A stretch of 64,000 nt of DNA, from contig NZ_CP042171.1 in the NCBI RefSeq assembly GCF_005938645.2, positions 5,208,001 through 5,272,000 of the forward strand, in the 5' to 3' direction. The translations under genes were made by a program, and so were the position numbers. This stretch comes from Pedobacter sp. KBS0701 (lineage in GTDB: Bacteria; Bacteroidota; Bacteroidia; Sphingobacteriales; Sphingobacteriaceae). The notes beneath the pieces are model-generated. The model was given only the letters and a program-made list of their open reading frames with translations, was not told the DNA's origin and did not search any database. How positions within the stretch are numbered: the stretch's first letter is position 1; every line of letters starts with the position of its first letter. Below are positions 1 to 8,751 of the stretch, in pieces.

Positions 1-37
1 TTTAGTATGCTGATCAAAATAATACCAGTTATTTAAC

Positions 38-706
38 ATGGAAAATATCAGAATAGCCATTGTGGATGATCAAAATATTTTCAGGCAGAGTTTGGGAATG
101 CTGATTAATAGTATCCCTGGCTTTGAATTGGTTACCGATGCGCATAGTGGGCCTGACTTTCTGGAAAAATTAAAGGGCCTGCACACGCTGCCCGATATCG
201 CCCTGATAGATATGAGCATGCCCGGTATGAATGGTATTGAGCTGAATGAAATTTTACAGAAACAGTACCCCCAAATAAAGATTGTGGTATTATCGGTTCT
301 GATACAGGAAAGGCTTATCTCAAAAATGATAGCCGCCGGAGCCGATGCCTATCTTGAAAAAAACTGCAATAAGGACGAATTGATAACCACTATCAATACG
401 GTGCACGCGACCGGTTTTTACATCAATCAGCAAACCATGCAGGCTTTACAGCATACAGCAAATTTCAAGAACAAAAAAAACAGGGAATTGGCGGATATAA
501 CAGCAGATATTACAAAGCGAGAAAGGGAAGTGCTTGAGATGATATGTAATGAACTTAGCGCTGCTGAAATTGCCGGGAAATTATATTTAAGCGTACGTAC
601 GGTTGAAGGGCACCGCAATAACCTTATTCTCAAAACCGGGTGCCGCAATACCGCCGGCCTTGTGTTGTTTGCTGTAAAAGCAGGCATATTTAGCCTGGAT
701 TTATAA
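38..706 (+). CDS. NarL/FixJ-family response regulator
   Basis: A two-component DNA-binding response regulator of 222 aa, the usual length for this family. Residues 1-120 form a receiver domain with the acidic pair D10/D11 and the probable phospho-acceptor D58 in an IDMSMPG context. The C-terminus (about 158-222) is a LuxR-type helix-turn-helix that opens with TKREREVL and contains TVEGHRNN in the recognition helix. It presumably takes a phosphoryl group from a sensor kinase encoded to the left of the window and acts as a transcription factor; its targets cannot be deduced. A long hairpin begins at the stop codon, so this is the end of its transcript. The family call is secure and the regulon unknown. 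Confidence 0.93.
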   Translation: MENIRIAIVDDQNIFRQSLGMLINSIPGFELVTDAHSGPDFLEKLKGLHTLPDIALIDMSMPGMNGIELNEILQKQYPQIKIVVLSVLIQERLISKMIAAGADAYLEKNCNKDELITTINTVHATGFYINQQTMQALQHTANFKNKKNRELADITADITKREREVLEMICNELSAAEIAGKLYLSVRTVEGHRNNLILKTGCRNTAGLVLFAVKAGIFSLDL

Positions 707-740
707 TTATTGCAAAACTTTGGTTTTGCAATAATTATAA
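701..740 (+). terminator. Long perfect hairpin overlapping the stop codon of the response regulator
   Basis: Two 18-base arms (701-718 and 723-740) are perfectly complementary around a four-base loop. The left arm contains the stop codon of the regulator gene. The stem is AT-rich with no long T tract beyond the right arm, so factor-independent termination is likely but not certain; an mRNA-stabilising role is possible. Confidence 0.6.
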
Positions 741-876
741 AATGATAAGGTACACCATCGAAAATATTTAATCCTGATAGAGCTACTTTAAGGCAAATTT
801 GCTTACAATAATAGTTTTGAAGTTAATCGCTTGGAAAAAAAATAATTATTTTCATTAGTTTGCTTCGAAATTGCGA

Positions 877-1277
877 TTATACAGTTGCTATTTCAAGTTT
901 TCGCACAGACCCTTCTACTTTTACCCAATGACCATTTTCAAGATATTCATATACGGCTTTGCCGCTTTGCCAATCGTCAGTTAAAAGCAATGATGCCTTT
1001 AAATTTGGAGCAGGGAGGCCTATCGGCTGAAAATAAGCATACCCAGTTAAATTTGCCATAATTGATGTTTTATGAGGCATAGTGGTCTGAAAATGGTATT
1101 CACCCCTGATTTCGTCGTCAGCATCGATGCCCGGCCCACGAAGAGTGGCCGAACCAGTTATCCTTTTGGCACTGTATTGACGATTAAATTAAATTCGATG
1201 ATTGGAGCAGTACCCACCGGAGAATCGATTAGATAGATCACATGAAAAGTACCGGTTTTTGTTTTGTGTTCTGACAT
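877..1277 (-). pseudogene. Frameshifted DUF1842-like hypothetical gene
   Basis: Two adjacent minus-strand frames make one coherent protein if a single frameshift near 1158-1170 is allowed. The first part starts at an ATG at 1277 (MSEHKTKTGTF) and runs to FNLIVNT, then stops after a few residues. The second frame is open across the junction and continues with KRITGSATLRGPG, then MPHKTSIMANLTGY, ending at 877. The pattern of a short beta-rich N-terminus, VNT, a GSA/ITG stretch and an MP..T segment resembles, from memory, the small DUF1842 family, whose function is unknown. Either the gene is broken or the base run at the junction hides a sequencing error. No operon partner is visible. Confidence 0.45.
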
Positions 1278-2186
1278 GACTTTACGTTTAAAGTTTTTTA
1301 ATTTATTTCTTATGTCAAAGTAATGAGGAATGCCTGACCGTTCCCCGCGTAGAAAAACGCGAATGATAAAACAGGTATTTATACTCGCTTTTGTTGTATT
1401 AAGTTGGACATCCCGGATCCCATTTAGATTTAACACTTAAGACTGATGAATTCTGCAAGATCAAGATAGCTGATGCCGCTGGCATGATCTGCTGCATCTT
1501 GCTGAAGCAATAATGTCATTGCTGAAGCAAAATGAATGCATTTTCAGCTGGGGGCTCTGCCCAATATCTTATAATAAATTGTATAGTATGTACCAGAGAA
1601 ATTCAGATAAAAATGCTCAGAAACCTCAATTTTACATTGGTGGGCTAATTGAGTATCCCATGAGGATCAATCACGTCAGATTTGGATGCTGCTCCCCAAG
1701 TGATCCTACTGGAGCGACAAGCAGACTCAACCATTTGCTTAATTAAGATCATCCGGATGACTATCGTCATCGCATTTTTGCTTGCTGCTTCAAGTTGCTC
1801 GTAAAGCGGTCATTGGCGGAGCAGACATGTTTTGATCGTAATTTATGGACTATCCGGATCAAGCTTAAAACGTATTACACCAATGCGGTGCTGATCGTAA
1901 GGGTCAAGGATTACCTTAGCCTCAGGTTACCATCATCTCCTCTTGAGATCTGGTCCAACTGAAGCTGCTTCACGTCAATATAAGAAAGTCCGGTATAGCA
2001 GCTGAAAATACTTTTTTTATTAAGTTGCTGACCTTTAATTATTTACAAGAATGAGTAAATTTTCGTCTCACTAAAACCAGTCATTCAGAATGAAAAGCCA
2101 TGGGTATTAATGCGTTATAAAAACCAAAACAAAGTCTTGAAAATCAACGATTTGCACAACAATGTTCTGGTTTGAATCTAAGGAAG
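1278..2186. other. Intergenic region without a convincing gene
   Basis: About 900 bases between the broken DUF1842-like gene and the tRNA. The only open frame of note (1513-1746, plus) has no recognisable domain and an unremarkable composition, so I do not call it. A short palindromic 12-mer, TTGCTGAAGCAA, occurs twice around 1500-1530. I see no RNA gene or mobile element remnant that I can name. Confidence 0.5.
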
Positions 2187-2258
2187 TGGTCCCGACGAGA
2201 ATCGAACTCATATCTAAAGTTTAGGAAACTTCTATTCTATCCGTTGAACTACGGGACC
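2187..2258 (-). tRNA. tRNA-Arg (anticodon CCU)
   Basis: The minus strand folds into a full cloverleaf of 72 nt. The acceptor stem GGTCCCG pairs with CGGGACC, the T arm carries GTTCGATTC, and the anticodon arm GAAGT/ACTTT encloses the loop TTCCTAA, giving anticodon CCT. This decodes AGG arginine codons. The 3' CCA is not encoded, so it must be added by the CCA-adding enzyme. It stands alone between unrelated genes. Confidence 0.95.
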
Positions 2259-2269
2259 ATTTTGTTGCG

Positions 2270-2277
2270 CAAATATA
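2270..2277 (-). promoter_or_regulatory. Probable -7 promoter element of tRNA-Arg
   Basis: The minus strand reads TATATTTG, an exact match to the Bacteroidota -7 consensus TAnnTTTG, 12 bases before the 5' end of the tRNA. No well-spaced -33 TTTG is evident, so the call rests on the -7 box and its position. Confidence 0.5.
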
Positions 2278-2465
2278 GTAAAAGTTTTGTCGCAAGAGAA
2301 TTCATTTTAATAAGGATTTCCCACCAAGAATTGCATTTAATAATTAATTAGAAAGGTTATCTTTCGGGATTATTAGGCATTAGCCGCATTGATAAAAACT
2401 GTACTACTCACCATAATAAATCATTTCAATAACTTAATCTTTGTATTATCAAATTGATTGAGAAC

Positions 2466-3188
2466 ATGAAACTAACAAAAAATAAAATCCTGATTACAGG
2501 AGGCGCAACTGGGATTGGTTTTGGATTAGCTGAAAGGTTTATCCAGGAAAACAACACCGTAATTATTTGCGGACGAAGAGAAGCGGCTTTGAAGGAAGCG
2601 GCAGAAAAACTACCTTCGGTTATTACCAAAGTATGCGACCTATCTGATGAAAAGAGCAGAGTTGAGCTGTACAACTGGATTGCTGAAAATCATAGCGATT
2701 TAAACGTACTGGTAAACAATGCGGGCATCCAAAGCTGGATGAACATTGGTGATGATGATTTTTATGAGAAAGCAAATCACGAAATTACCACCAATGTTTT
2801 AGCACCACTGCACTTAACAAAACTGTTTAGTAATCTGGATGCGCTGGATACAATTATTAATGTAACCTCCGGACTGGCATTTGTGCCTTTATCTACCATA
2901 CCGGTTTACTGTGGTACCAAAGCATTTATGCGTTCTTTTACACTTTCTTTACGCCATAGCCTTAAAGATTCGAAAATAGAAGTGATTGAGATGATTCCGC
3001 CAGCCTTAAACACTGATTTGGGAGGAAAAGGAATCCACGATGCACACCCTCCCGTGAGTGAGTTTGTAGCATCGGTAGTTGAACAGATGAAAGAAGGTAA
3101 AACAGAACTGACTTTCGGTACAAGCAGCGACCGGGCAAAAGCGAATAATGATGCAATAACCGATTATTTTAACCGAATGAACCCCTAA
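2466..3188 (+). CDS. SDR-family NAD(P)-dependent oxidoreductase (DltE-like)
   Basis: A classical short-chain dehydrogenase/reductase of 240 aa. It has the cofactor-binding motif TGGATGIG at residues 11-18, NNAG at 84-87, and the catalytic S135, Y148 and K152 (YCGTK). The sequence around TSGLAFVP and the short C-terminus fit the DltE-like group of cytosolic reductases with unknown substrates. I start at the ATG at 2466 because the frame upstream offers only a TTG four codons earlier. The gene is single, and a bidirectional hairpin separates it from the converging metG. The family is certain; the substrate cannot be named. Confidence 0.9.
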   Translation: MKLTKNKILITGGATGIGFGLAERFIQENNTVIICGRREAALKEAAEKLPSVITKVCDLSDEKSRVELYNWIAENHSDLNVLVNNAGIQSWMNIGDDDFYEKANHEITTNVLAPLHLTKLFSNLDALDTIINVTSGLAFVPLSTIPVYCGTKAFMRSFTLSLRHSLKDSKIEVIEMIPPALNTDLGGKGIHDAHPPVSEFVASVVEQMKEGKTELTFGTSSDRAKANNDAITDYFNRMNP

Positions 3189-3231
3189 CGAAAGAAAGTA
3201 AGTTTACATCGCATCAGGATAAATAATAATA

Positions 3232-3261
3232 AAAGCCATTTGAAATTAATCAAATGGCTTT
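3232..3261. terminator. Bidirectional terminator between the SDR gene and metG
   Basis: Arms AAAGCCATTTGA (3232-3243) and TCAAATGGCTTT (3250-3261) pair perfectly around a six-base loop, with A-rich and T-rich flanks. The hairpin lies between two convergent genes and can serve both. Confidence 0.8.
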
Positions 3262-3282
3262 ATATTTTAGTGCAGGTAAACA

Positions 3283-5391
3283 CTACCTGATTACACTACC
3301 TTCCTGAAACTTTTCTACAGGTGCTACAAAAGTGAGTTTTCCTTCAGCATTTTCGGCCATTAAAATCATGCCTTGCGATAGAATCCCTTTGATTTCGCGT
3401 GGAGCAAGATTTATGATCATACTTACCTGTTTACCTACAATATCTTCAGGTTTGTAATATTCAGCGATGCCAGAAACCACAGTTCTTTCATCAATGCCTG
3501 TATTTACCGTTAACTTCAACAGCTTTTTGGTTTTCTCTACCTTTTCTGCTGCTACAATAGTGGCTACACGGATATCCATTGCCGAGAAATCGTCAAACTG
3601 GATATTTTCTTTTGCCGGAACAGCAACCACATTATTAGCAGCATTACTGGCTTTACTTTGATTTAATTTCTCGATCTGGAAGTCGATTTCTGCATCTTCA
3701 ATTTTATCAAATAAGAGCACAGCTTCTCCAATATCGTGACCACGTTTTAACAGGCTAACAGTACCAGCATCATCCCAATCATGGCCGCCATTTTTAAGCA
3801 TCTTCATTAATTTTTCTGCTGTAAAAGGCATAAAAGGTTCGATCAGGATCTGAATATTGGCCGCTATTTGAAGTGCAATATGCAAGATCGTTCTAACACG
3901 GTCTTCATCGGTTTTAATGAGTTTCCATGGCTCGGTTTCGGCCAGGTACTTATTCCCTAAACGGGCAACATTCATTACTTCTGATAATGCCTCTCTAAAA
4001 CGGTAGTTTTCTATAGATGCAGAAATTTTTGCCGGGTAACCGGCCAATTCGTCAATAACAGCCTGGTCTACCTCAGCAATTTCCATACAGGTTGGTACCG
4101 AACCGCCAAAGTATTTATGTGTAAGCACCACCACCCGGTTTACAAAATTCCCAAGTATAGCTACCAGTTCATTGTTGTTTCTTGCCTGAAAATCTTTCCA
4201 GGTAAAATCATTGTCTTTAGTCTCAGGAGCTGTTGCTGTTAATACATAACGCAATACATCTTGTTTTCCTTCAAACTCTCTTAAATATTCATTTAACCAA
4301 ACTGCCCAGTTTTTAGAAGTCGATATTTTTTGTCCTTCCAGGTTTAAGAATTCGTTTGCGGGCACATTATCAGCCAAGGTATATTCACCGTGTGCCATTA
4401 ACATGGCAGGGAAAATAATGCAATGGAAAACAATATTATCTTTACCAATAAAGTGGACCAACTTGGTTTCGTCGCTTTTCCAGTATTCTTCCCAACCACA
4501 TTTATCGTTTTCGTAACTGCTGATGTAATATTCCTCGGCTTTAGGATTCCACACATCGAGCTTGGCATAGTTACACAGCTCTTTAGTTGCAGAAATATAA
4601 CCAATAGGGGCATCAAACCACACATAAAGTACTTTACCTTCAGCATCGCGAAGTGGAACGCGTACACCCCAATCCAAATCTCTGGTCATTGCTCTTGGCT
4701 GTAAACCTGCATTTAACCAGCTTTGGCATTGGCCGTATACATTCGGGCGCCATTCTTTGTGGCTTTCGATATAGGTACGTAAACGGTCTTCATACTTATC
4801 CAGCGGCAGAAACCAGTTTTTAGTTTCTTTTAAAATGGGTTTATCGCCTGATAGGGTAGATTTTGGATTGATCAGATCGGTTGCATTGAGTGTAGAACCG
4901 CAATTTTCGCACTGATCGCCATAAGCATTTTCGTTACCGCATTTAGGGCAGGTACCTGTAATATAACGATCGGCCAGAAATTGTTTCGCAGTGGCATCGT
5001 AATATTGCTCGGTAACCTCTTCCGTAAAAACACCTTTATCGTAAAGGGTTTCGAAGAAATCAGCAGCCGTTTGGTGATGGGTAAGCGATGAGGTACGGTG
5101 ATAGATATCGAAAGATACACCAAACTCTTTAAAAGAATCGCCAATAATTTTATGGTACTTATCTACCACTTCCTGGGGTGTAATTCCTTCTCTTTTGGCT
5201 TTTAAAGTAATGGGCACACCATTTTCGTCAGATCCACAGATGAATTTTACATCTCGTTTATTCGATCTTAAATAACGGGCATAAATATCTGCAGGGATGT
5301 AAACACCAGCCAGATGCCCAATATGAACTGGTCCATTGGTATATGGAAGCGCCGCAGTTACGGTATATCTTTTTATTTTACTATTATCCAA
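3283..5391 (-). CDS. metG: Methionyl-tRNA synthetase
   Basis: Charges tRNA-Met with methionine in the cytosol. The protein has the class I HIGH signature (PVHIGHLAG) at its N-terminus, a four-cysteine zinc knuckle (CPKCG and CENCG), a KMSKS-type loop as KISTS, and a C-terminal EMAP-like tRNA-binding domain beginning near IQFDDF. The start is unusual: no ATG lies between the divergent neighbour and the conserved RYTVTAALPYTNG segment. The most sensible start is the TTG at 5391 (LDNSKIKRY), giving 702 aa, close to the length of related enzymes. A longer frame runs upstream but would overlap the whole divergent promoter region and the start of the next gene, with non-family sequence. Confidence 0.95.
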   Translation of the reverse strand: MDNSKIKRYTVTAALPYTNGPVHIGHLAGVYIPADIYARYLRSNKRDVKFICGSDENGVPITLKAKREGITPQEVVDKYHKIIGDSFKEFGVSFDIYHRTSSLTHHQTAADFFETLYDKGVFTEEVTEQYYDATAKQFLADRYITGTCPKCGNENAYGDQCENCGSTLNATDLINPKSTLSGDKPILKETKNWFLPLDKYEDRLRTYIESHKEWRPNVYGQCQSWLNAGLQPRAMTRDLDWGVRVPLRDAEGKVLYVWFDAPIGYISATKELCNYAKLDVWNPKAEEYYISSYENDKCGWEEYWKSDETKLVHFIGKDNIVFHCIIFPAMLMAHGEYTLADNVPANEFLNLEGQKISTSKNWAVWLNEYLREFEGKQDVLRYVLTATAPETKDNDFTWKDFQARNNNELVAILGNFVNRVVVLTHKYFGGSVPTCMEIAEVDQAVIDELAGYPAKISASIENYRFREALSEVMNVARLGNKYLAETEPWKLIKTDEDRVRTILHIALQIAANIQILIEPFMPFTAEKLMKMLKNGGHDWDDAGTVSLLKRGHDIGEAVLLFDKIEDAEIDFQIEKLNQSKASNAANNVVAVPAKENIQFDDFSAMDIRVATIVAAEKVEKTKKLLKLTVNTGIDERTVVSGIAEYYKPEDIVGKQVSMIINLAPREIKGILSQGMILMAENAEGKLTFVAPVEKFQEGSVIR

Positions 5392-5411
5392 AACAATTTT
5401 TATTAATTTGG

Positions 5412-5419
5412 CAAAGATA
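5412..5419 (-). promoter_or_regulatory. Probable -7 promoter element of metG
   Basis: The minus strand reads TATCTTTG, an exact TAnnTTTG match, about 20 bases before the proposed TTG start of metG. It lies in the 40-base gap between metG and the divergent LD-carboxypeptidase gene. This position supports the short metG start rather than the longer frame. Confidence 0.5.
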
Positions 5420-5431
5420 AGTGTTTTGAAG

Positions 5432-6331
5432 ATGATTAAGCAGCCCCCGTATTTAAAAAAAGGAGATAAGATTGCGCTGGTATGTCCGGCAAAGAAATTA
5501 CCCAAACCTATAGACCATGCCATAGCACGATTAGAAAGCTGGGGTTTGGAGGTGATTATTGGCGATAGTGTATACGCAAGTCACCACCAATTTGCGGGAA
5601 GTGATGCTTTAAGGACCAAAGATATTCAGCGCTTTATAGATGATTCATCTATAAAAGCCATCATTTCTGGCCGCGGGGGTTATGGCACCATCCGGATTAT
5701 TGATGATCTGGACTTTACGGAGTTTAACAAAAATCCTAAATGGTTTGTAGGCTTCAGTGATATTACCGTCCTGCTATCACACCTGATTGCGCAATGCAAT
5801 AGCCAGTGCATACACGCACAAATGCCTTATACATTTGAGGAATCTACACCAGAAGCTTTACTTTCTTTACAGAGGGCATTATTTGGTGAAAAACAGGCCT
5901 ATTTTTATCAAAGTTCGTTTAAGAACAGGGCAGGAGAGGCAACAGGAATTTTGATTGGTGGAAATTTAAGTTTGCTCACCATGGTACAGGGCTCGGTTTC
6001 GGAAATGGATTTTACCGACAAAATACTCTTTTTGGAGGATGTTGGCGAGCAGGAATATGGTATAGATCGTATGTTGCGTATGTTGAAAAGAGCGGGTAAG
6101 CTACATGCTTTAAAGGGCTTGATTATTGGTGCCTTTAATGAAATTGAAGAAGAAAAAATCTCTTTCGGGCAAACCGCTGATGAGGTAATTTGGGACATTG
6201 TTAAGGAATATGATTATCCAGTTTGTTTTAACTTCCCCACAGGGCATATCGAAAACAACCTATGCATGACTTTAGGCGCTGAAGTAGCTTTATATGTAGA
6301 AACCAATAACGTTCAATTTAAATATTTATAA
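5432..6331 (+). CDS. LD-carboxypeptidase, peptidase family S66
   Basis: A 299-aa S66 serine peptidase that removes the terminal D-alanine from tetrapeptides during murein recycling. The N-terminal half carries the turn SGRGGYG and the nucleophile S109 in GFSD. The C-terminal half supplies the other two triad members, E202 in LEDVGE and H272 in FPTGHIENN. The ATG at 5432 is chosen because MIKQPPYLKKGDKIALV matches the usual family N-terminus; the frame extends further upstream but into the metG coding sequence. The doxX gene begins two bases after the stop codon, so the two are very likely cotranscribed. No signal peptide is seen, so a cytosolic role is likely. Confidence 0.93.
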   Translation: MIKQPPYLKKGDKIALVCPAKKLPKPIDHAIARLESWGLEVIIGDSVYASHHQFAGSDALRTKDIQRFIDDSSIKAIISGRGGYGTIRIIDDLDFTEFNKNPKWFVGFSDITVLLSHLIAQCNSQCIHAQMPYTFEESTPEALLSLQRALFGEKQAYFYQSSFKNRAGEATGILIGGNLSLLTMVQGSVSEMDFTDKILFLEDVGEQEYGIDRMLRMLKRAGKLHALKGLIIGAFNEIEEEKISFGQTADEVIWDIVKEYDYPVCFNFPTGHIENNLCMTLGAEVALYVETNNVQFKYL

Positions 6332-6332
6332 G

Positions 6333-6740
6333 ATGGCAATTTTAGACAATTTAGGAAAATACCGCAATACAGGCTTGTTACTGATCCGTATTGGTTTAGG
6401 AATAATGTTTATTATTCATGGTTTCCCGAAACTTGCAGGCGGACCAAATGGCTGGACTGGTTTAGGCGGAAGCATGAAAGTAATCGGCATAGATTTTTTA
6501 CCTGTATTTTGGGGCTTTATGGCTGCAGCTACCGAAACCTTTGGTGGTTTCCTGTTGATTGTAGGATTATTTTTCCGTCCGGCACTAATCTTATTAATCT
6601 TTACGATGATTATCGCAGCTTTGGTACATTTCGGCAAAGGAGATGGGTTAGGCGGTGCCAGCCACGCAATTGAGTTGGCTATTGTATTTTTCGGGTTGAT
6701 TTTTATTGGCCCGGGGAAATATAGTGTAGATAAGAAGTAA
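6333..6740 (+). CDS. DoxX-family membrane protein
   Basis: A 135-aa integral membrane protein with about four hydrophobic segments. It has the DoxX signature near the first helix (GLLLIRIGLGIMFIIHGFPKL) with glycine-rich turns following. DoxX proteins are small quinone- or redox-related membrane subunits, but most members, including this one, have no assigned reaction. It starts two bases after the LD-carboxypeptidase stop. Its 3' end reappears as a decayed copy at 12038-12110, evidence for a past duplication next to the Sus cluster. A bidirectional terminator follows. Confidence 0.88.
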   Translation: MAILDNLGKYRNTGLLLIRIGLGIMFIIHGFPKLAGGPNGWTGLGGSMKVIGIDFLPVFWGFMAAATETFGGFLLIVGLFFRPALILLIFTMIIAALVHFGKGDGLGGASHAIELAIVFFGLIFIGPGKYSVDKK

Positions 6741-6760
6741 GCTTAATTTTTTTCAATTTA

Positions 6761-6793
6761 AAAATAAGGCCTGAAAATTTCAGGCCTTATTTT
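6761..6793. terminator. Bidirectional terminator between doxX and Sus operon A
   Basis: The arms 6761-6776 and 6778-6793 pair over 16 bases with a core of AAGGCCTGAAA, flanked by A and T runs. It ends the doxX transcript on the plus strand and Sus operon A on the minus strand. Confidence 0.85.
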
Positions 6794-6799
6794 ATAAAA

Positions 6800-7249
6800 T
6801 TATCCGGTAATGGTGATCGTAAAAAAGCGTTTTACCGTCTGTCCATTACCAAGGGTGGCCGTAACCGTTAAAACAACCGCCCCACTTGTACCAGAGGTAG
6901 GGAGTGGAGCATCAGCCGCACCACGTAAATCTTTTACCAGTTTAGTAAAGGTATAAGAACCGCCACTTACTGTAGCGGTACCCAGATTGTTAATAACCGT
7001 ACCTGTTGGCGTAGTAAATGAAAGTGTTTTCACATCTCCACTATAAGTAATTACAATATTTACAGTTCCTGTTCCTTTTATGGTAGGGGTAGCTGAAGCA
7101 TAACTTGAATATGTACCCGATACCGTGTTTAAATTACCATCAAAAGTAATGGTAGCGGCTGTATCAAGTGTTTCAGGTTGCTTTGGATCTTTTTTGCATG
7201 AGGCCAGGCCTAATATTGATGCAAATAATATGATTAAAATTCTTTTCAT
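6800..7249 (-). CDS. Small lipoprotein of Sus operon A, Ig-like beta fold likely
   Basis: A 149-aa protein with a lipoprotein signal peptide ending in the lipobox LASC, so the mature protein is lipid-anchored, probably at the outer membrane. The rest is rich in Thr, Gly and Val and alternates like beta strands (VVLTVTATLGNGQTV), suggesting one Ig-like or bacterial-surface domain. I recognise no named family. It starts 8 bases downstream of susD A and is the last gene of the operon before the shared terminator. It is probably an accessory surface protein that helps bind the SusC/SusD substrate, inferred from its position. Confidence 0.7.
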   Translation of the reverse strand: MKRILIILFASILGLASCKKDPKQPETLDTAATITFDGNLNTVSGTYSSYASATPTIKGTGTVNIVITYSGDVKTLSFTTPTGTVINNLGTATVSGGSYTFTKLVKDLRGAADAPLPTSGTSGAVVLTVTATLGNGQTVKRFFTITITG

Positions 7250-7257
7250 AGTTATAA

Positions 7258-8733
7258 TTATTTATCCCAGAATACAGATTTTACGAATACTGAAGGTCGG
7301 GCTGGTGTGTTAGGATTGTAGCTTCTTTCGTTAAATGAATATGGCAATATGCGCGGAACGGATGTTGAGGGGGATACCGGAGATAATACAGGAAAACCTG
7401 TTCTTCTCCAGTCCGTCCAGGGCTCTATGGCAACCCCAAAGTTAGACACAAACTTTTCCTCGATAATTTTTTGTAGCGCATCGCCTGTTGCCAAAGTTCC
7501 ATTTGTTGAAGCCAGATAAGTAGCTAAACCGGCGGTTACAGCCGCAGCTTCTGTTCCATCTGAAAACTCAATCGCACTTGCAAATGACGCGTTTATACCT
7601 GCTTTATAATAAGTATCTGCTGTGGTTAAATCATTTCCTCCGTTTGTTCTGGCAAAATATTCAGCTAAAATCTGATTTTGCTCAGCAAATGTTAACATTC
7701 TTATTGGTGCTTCGCCAGAATATGTACCTGCTGAAAGTTTTCCTCGAAGGTAAGTGCTCATGCGCGAAAAGGAAGTACTTACCACTATATCACCATTTCC
7801 ATTCGTGGCTCCAACATAAGTAGCTCCCAGTAAGGTAAAAAATGAATTTCTCCTGCTATCGCTCTTGGCATTCATGATATCAACCAAAGTTTTACTCGGA
7901 AAAAACTGGTTTGGTCTTGATCCTTCAAATTGGTGAATAGGGTTGGTTTGATTGGCAGAACTTAAAAACCGCATTTGAAAATTGTCGGTATTTGCCCTTA
8001 ACAGCTTATTGGTAGCTAATATAGCGGTTATACCCGTTTTAGCTCTTGTTGCATCTGCTGCCGTTCCATTGGTAGAAAAGTAGTGAATATACATTCTTAG
8101 TTTTAAAGCATTTCCAAAACGTTCCCATTTATCCATATCACCGCCATAAAATAAATCATCAGTTGCAGGTGCCAATAAAGATGCTTTTTTGATATCAGCA
8201 ATACCTTCATCAATTAAGCTAAATACATTATCATAAATCGTTGACGATCCATCGAACTTTGGTTTTAGGTTTGCTTCATAACCAATGGCTTCTGTGTAGG
8301 GAAGATCTCCAAATGCATCAACATGCGTTTGATAAATGTATGCTTTTACCAATTCTGCAACACCTGCATATTTTGGACTTGTTGATTTGGTTTTTTCGAT
8401 CACCTTTTGCAAATCAGCCAAAGTACCTGCAAAAGTAGCTTCCCAGGTATTATTGATATCACTTTCACCTATGGCATATTTATCATATTGCGTGGGTTGG
8501 GCTGCACCACCTCCTTGTGCTGCAAACTGCTGCACCCATAAGGAAGTGAAACGATGTATATCGGAGCCCATAGTAAATCCTAACCTACCTTGCGCAGCAG
8601 GTAAAACCAAACTTGCATCAGGATCTTTTAATCGTGTAGGATCATCATTAATGTCTACAAATTTTTTGCACGAGCTCAGTCCTGTTATGGCTAATGCCAA
8701 TCCAAAAACTATTTTCTTTATATTAATTTTCAT
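7258..8733 (-). CDS. SusD/RagB-family nutrient-binding lipoprotein, operon A (SusD-like_2 type)
   Basis: A 491-aa outer-membrane lipoprotein with lipobox LSSC followed by KKFVDIND, the usual start of mature SusD-like_2 proteins. It contains the family landmarks LVKAYIYQTHVDAFGDLPYTEAI (helical repeat region) and an aromatic C-terminus ending FWDK. SusD proteins sit as lids over the SusC barrel and capture glycans or peptides. It lies 18 bases downstream of susC A, in the standard C-then-D order. No glycoside hydrolase or protease is in the operon, so the substrate cannot be deduced. Confidence 0.92.
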   Translation of the reverse strand: MKINIKKIVFGLALAITGLSSCKKFVDINDDPTRLKDPDASLVLPAAQGRLGFTMGSDIHRFTSLWVQQFAAQGGGAAQPTQYDKYAIGESDINNTWEATFAGTLADLQKVIEKTKSTSPKYAGVAELVKAYIYQTHVDAFGDLPYTEAIGYEANLKPKFDGSSTIYDNVFSLIDEGIADIKKASLLAPATDDLFYGGDMDKWERFGNALKLRMYIHYFSTNGTAADATRAKTGITAILATNKLLRANTDNFQMRFLSSANQTNPIHQFEGSRPNQFFPSKTLVDIMNAKSDSRRNSFFTLLGATYVGATNGNGDIVVSTSFSRMSTYLRGKLSAGTYSGEAPIRMLTFAEQNQILAEYFARTNGGNDLTTADTYYKAGINASFASAIEFSDGTEAAAVTAGLATYLASTNGTLATGDALQKIIEEKFVSNFGVAIEPWTDWRRTGFPVLSPVSPSTSVPRILPYSFNERSYNPNTPARPSVFVKSVFWDK

Positions 8734-8751
8734 ATTTAAACTCTCCTAATA

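Noticed and set aside
1513..1746. 77-codon plus-strand open frame
   Set aside because: No domain, no promoter or ribosome signal, and unremarkable composition in a gene-poor gap.
5392..5523. N-terminal extension of metG
   Set aside because: It would overlap the divergent gene and promoter, and the sequence is unrelated to methionyl-tRNA synthetases.
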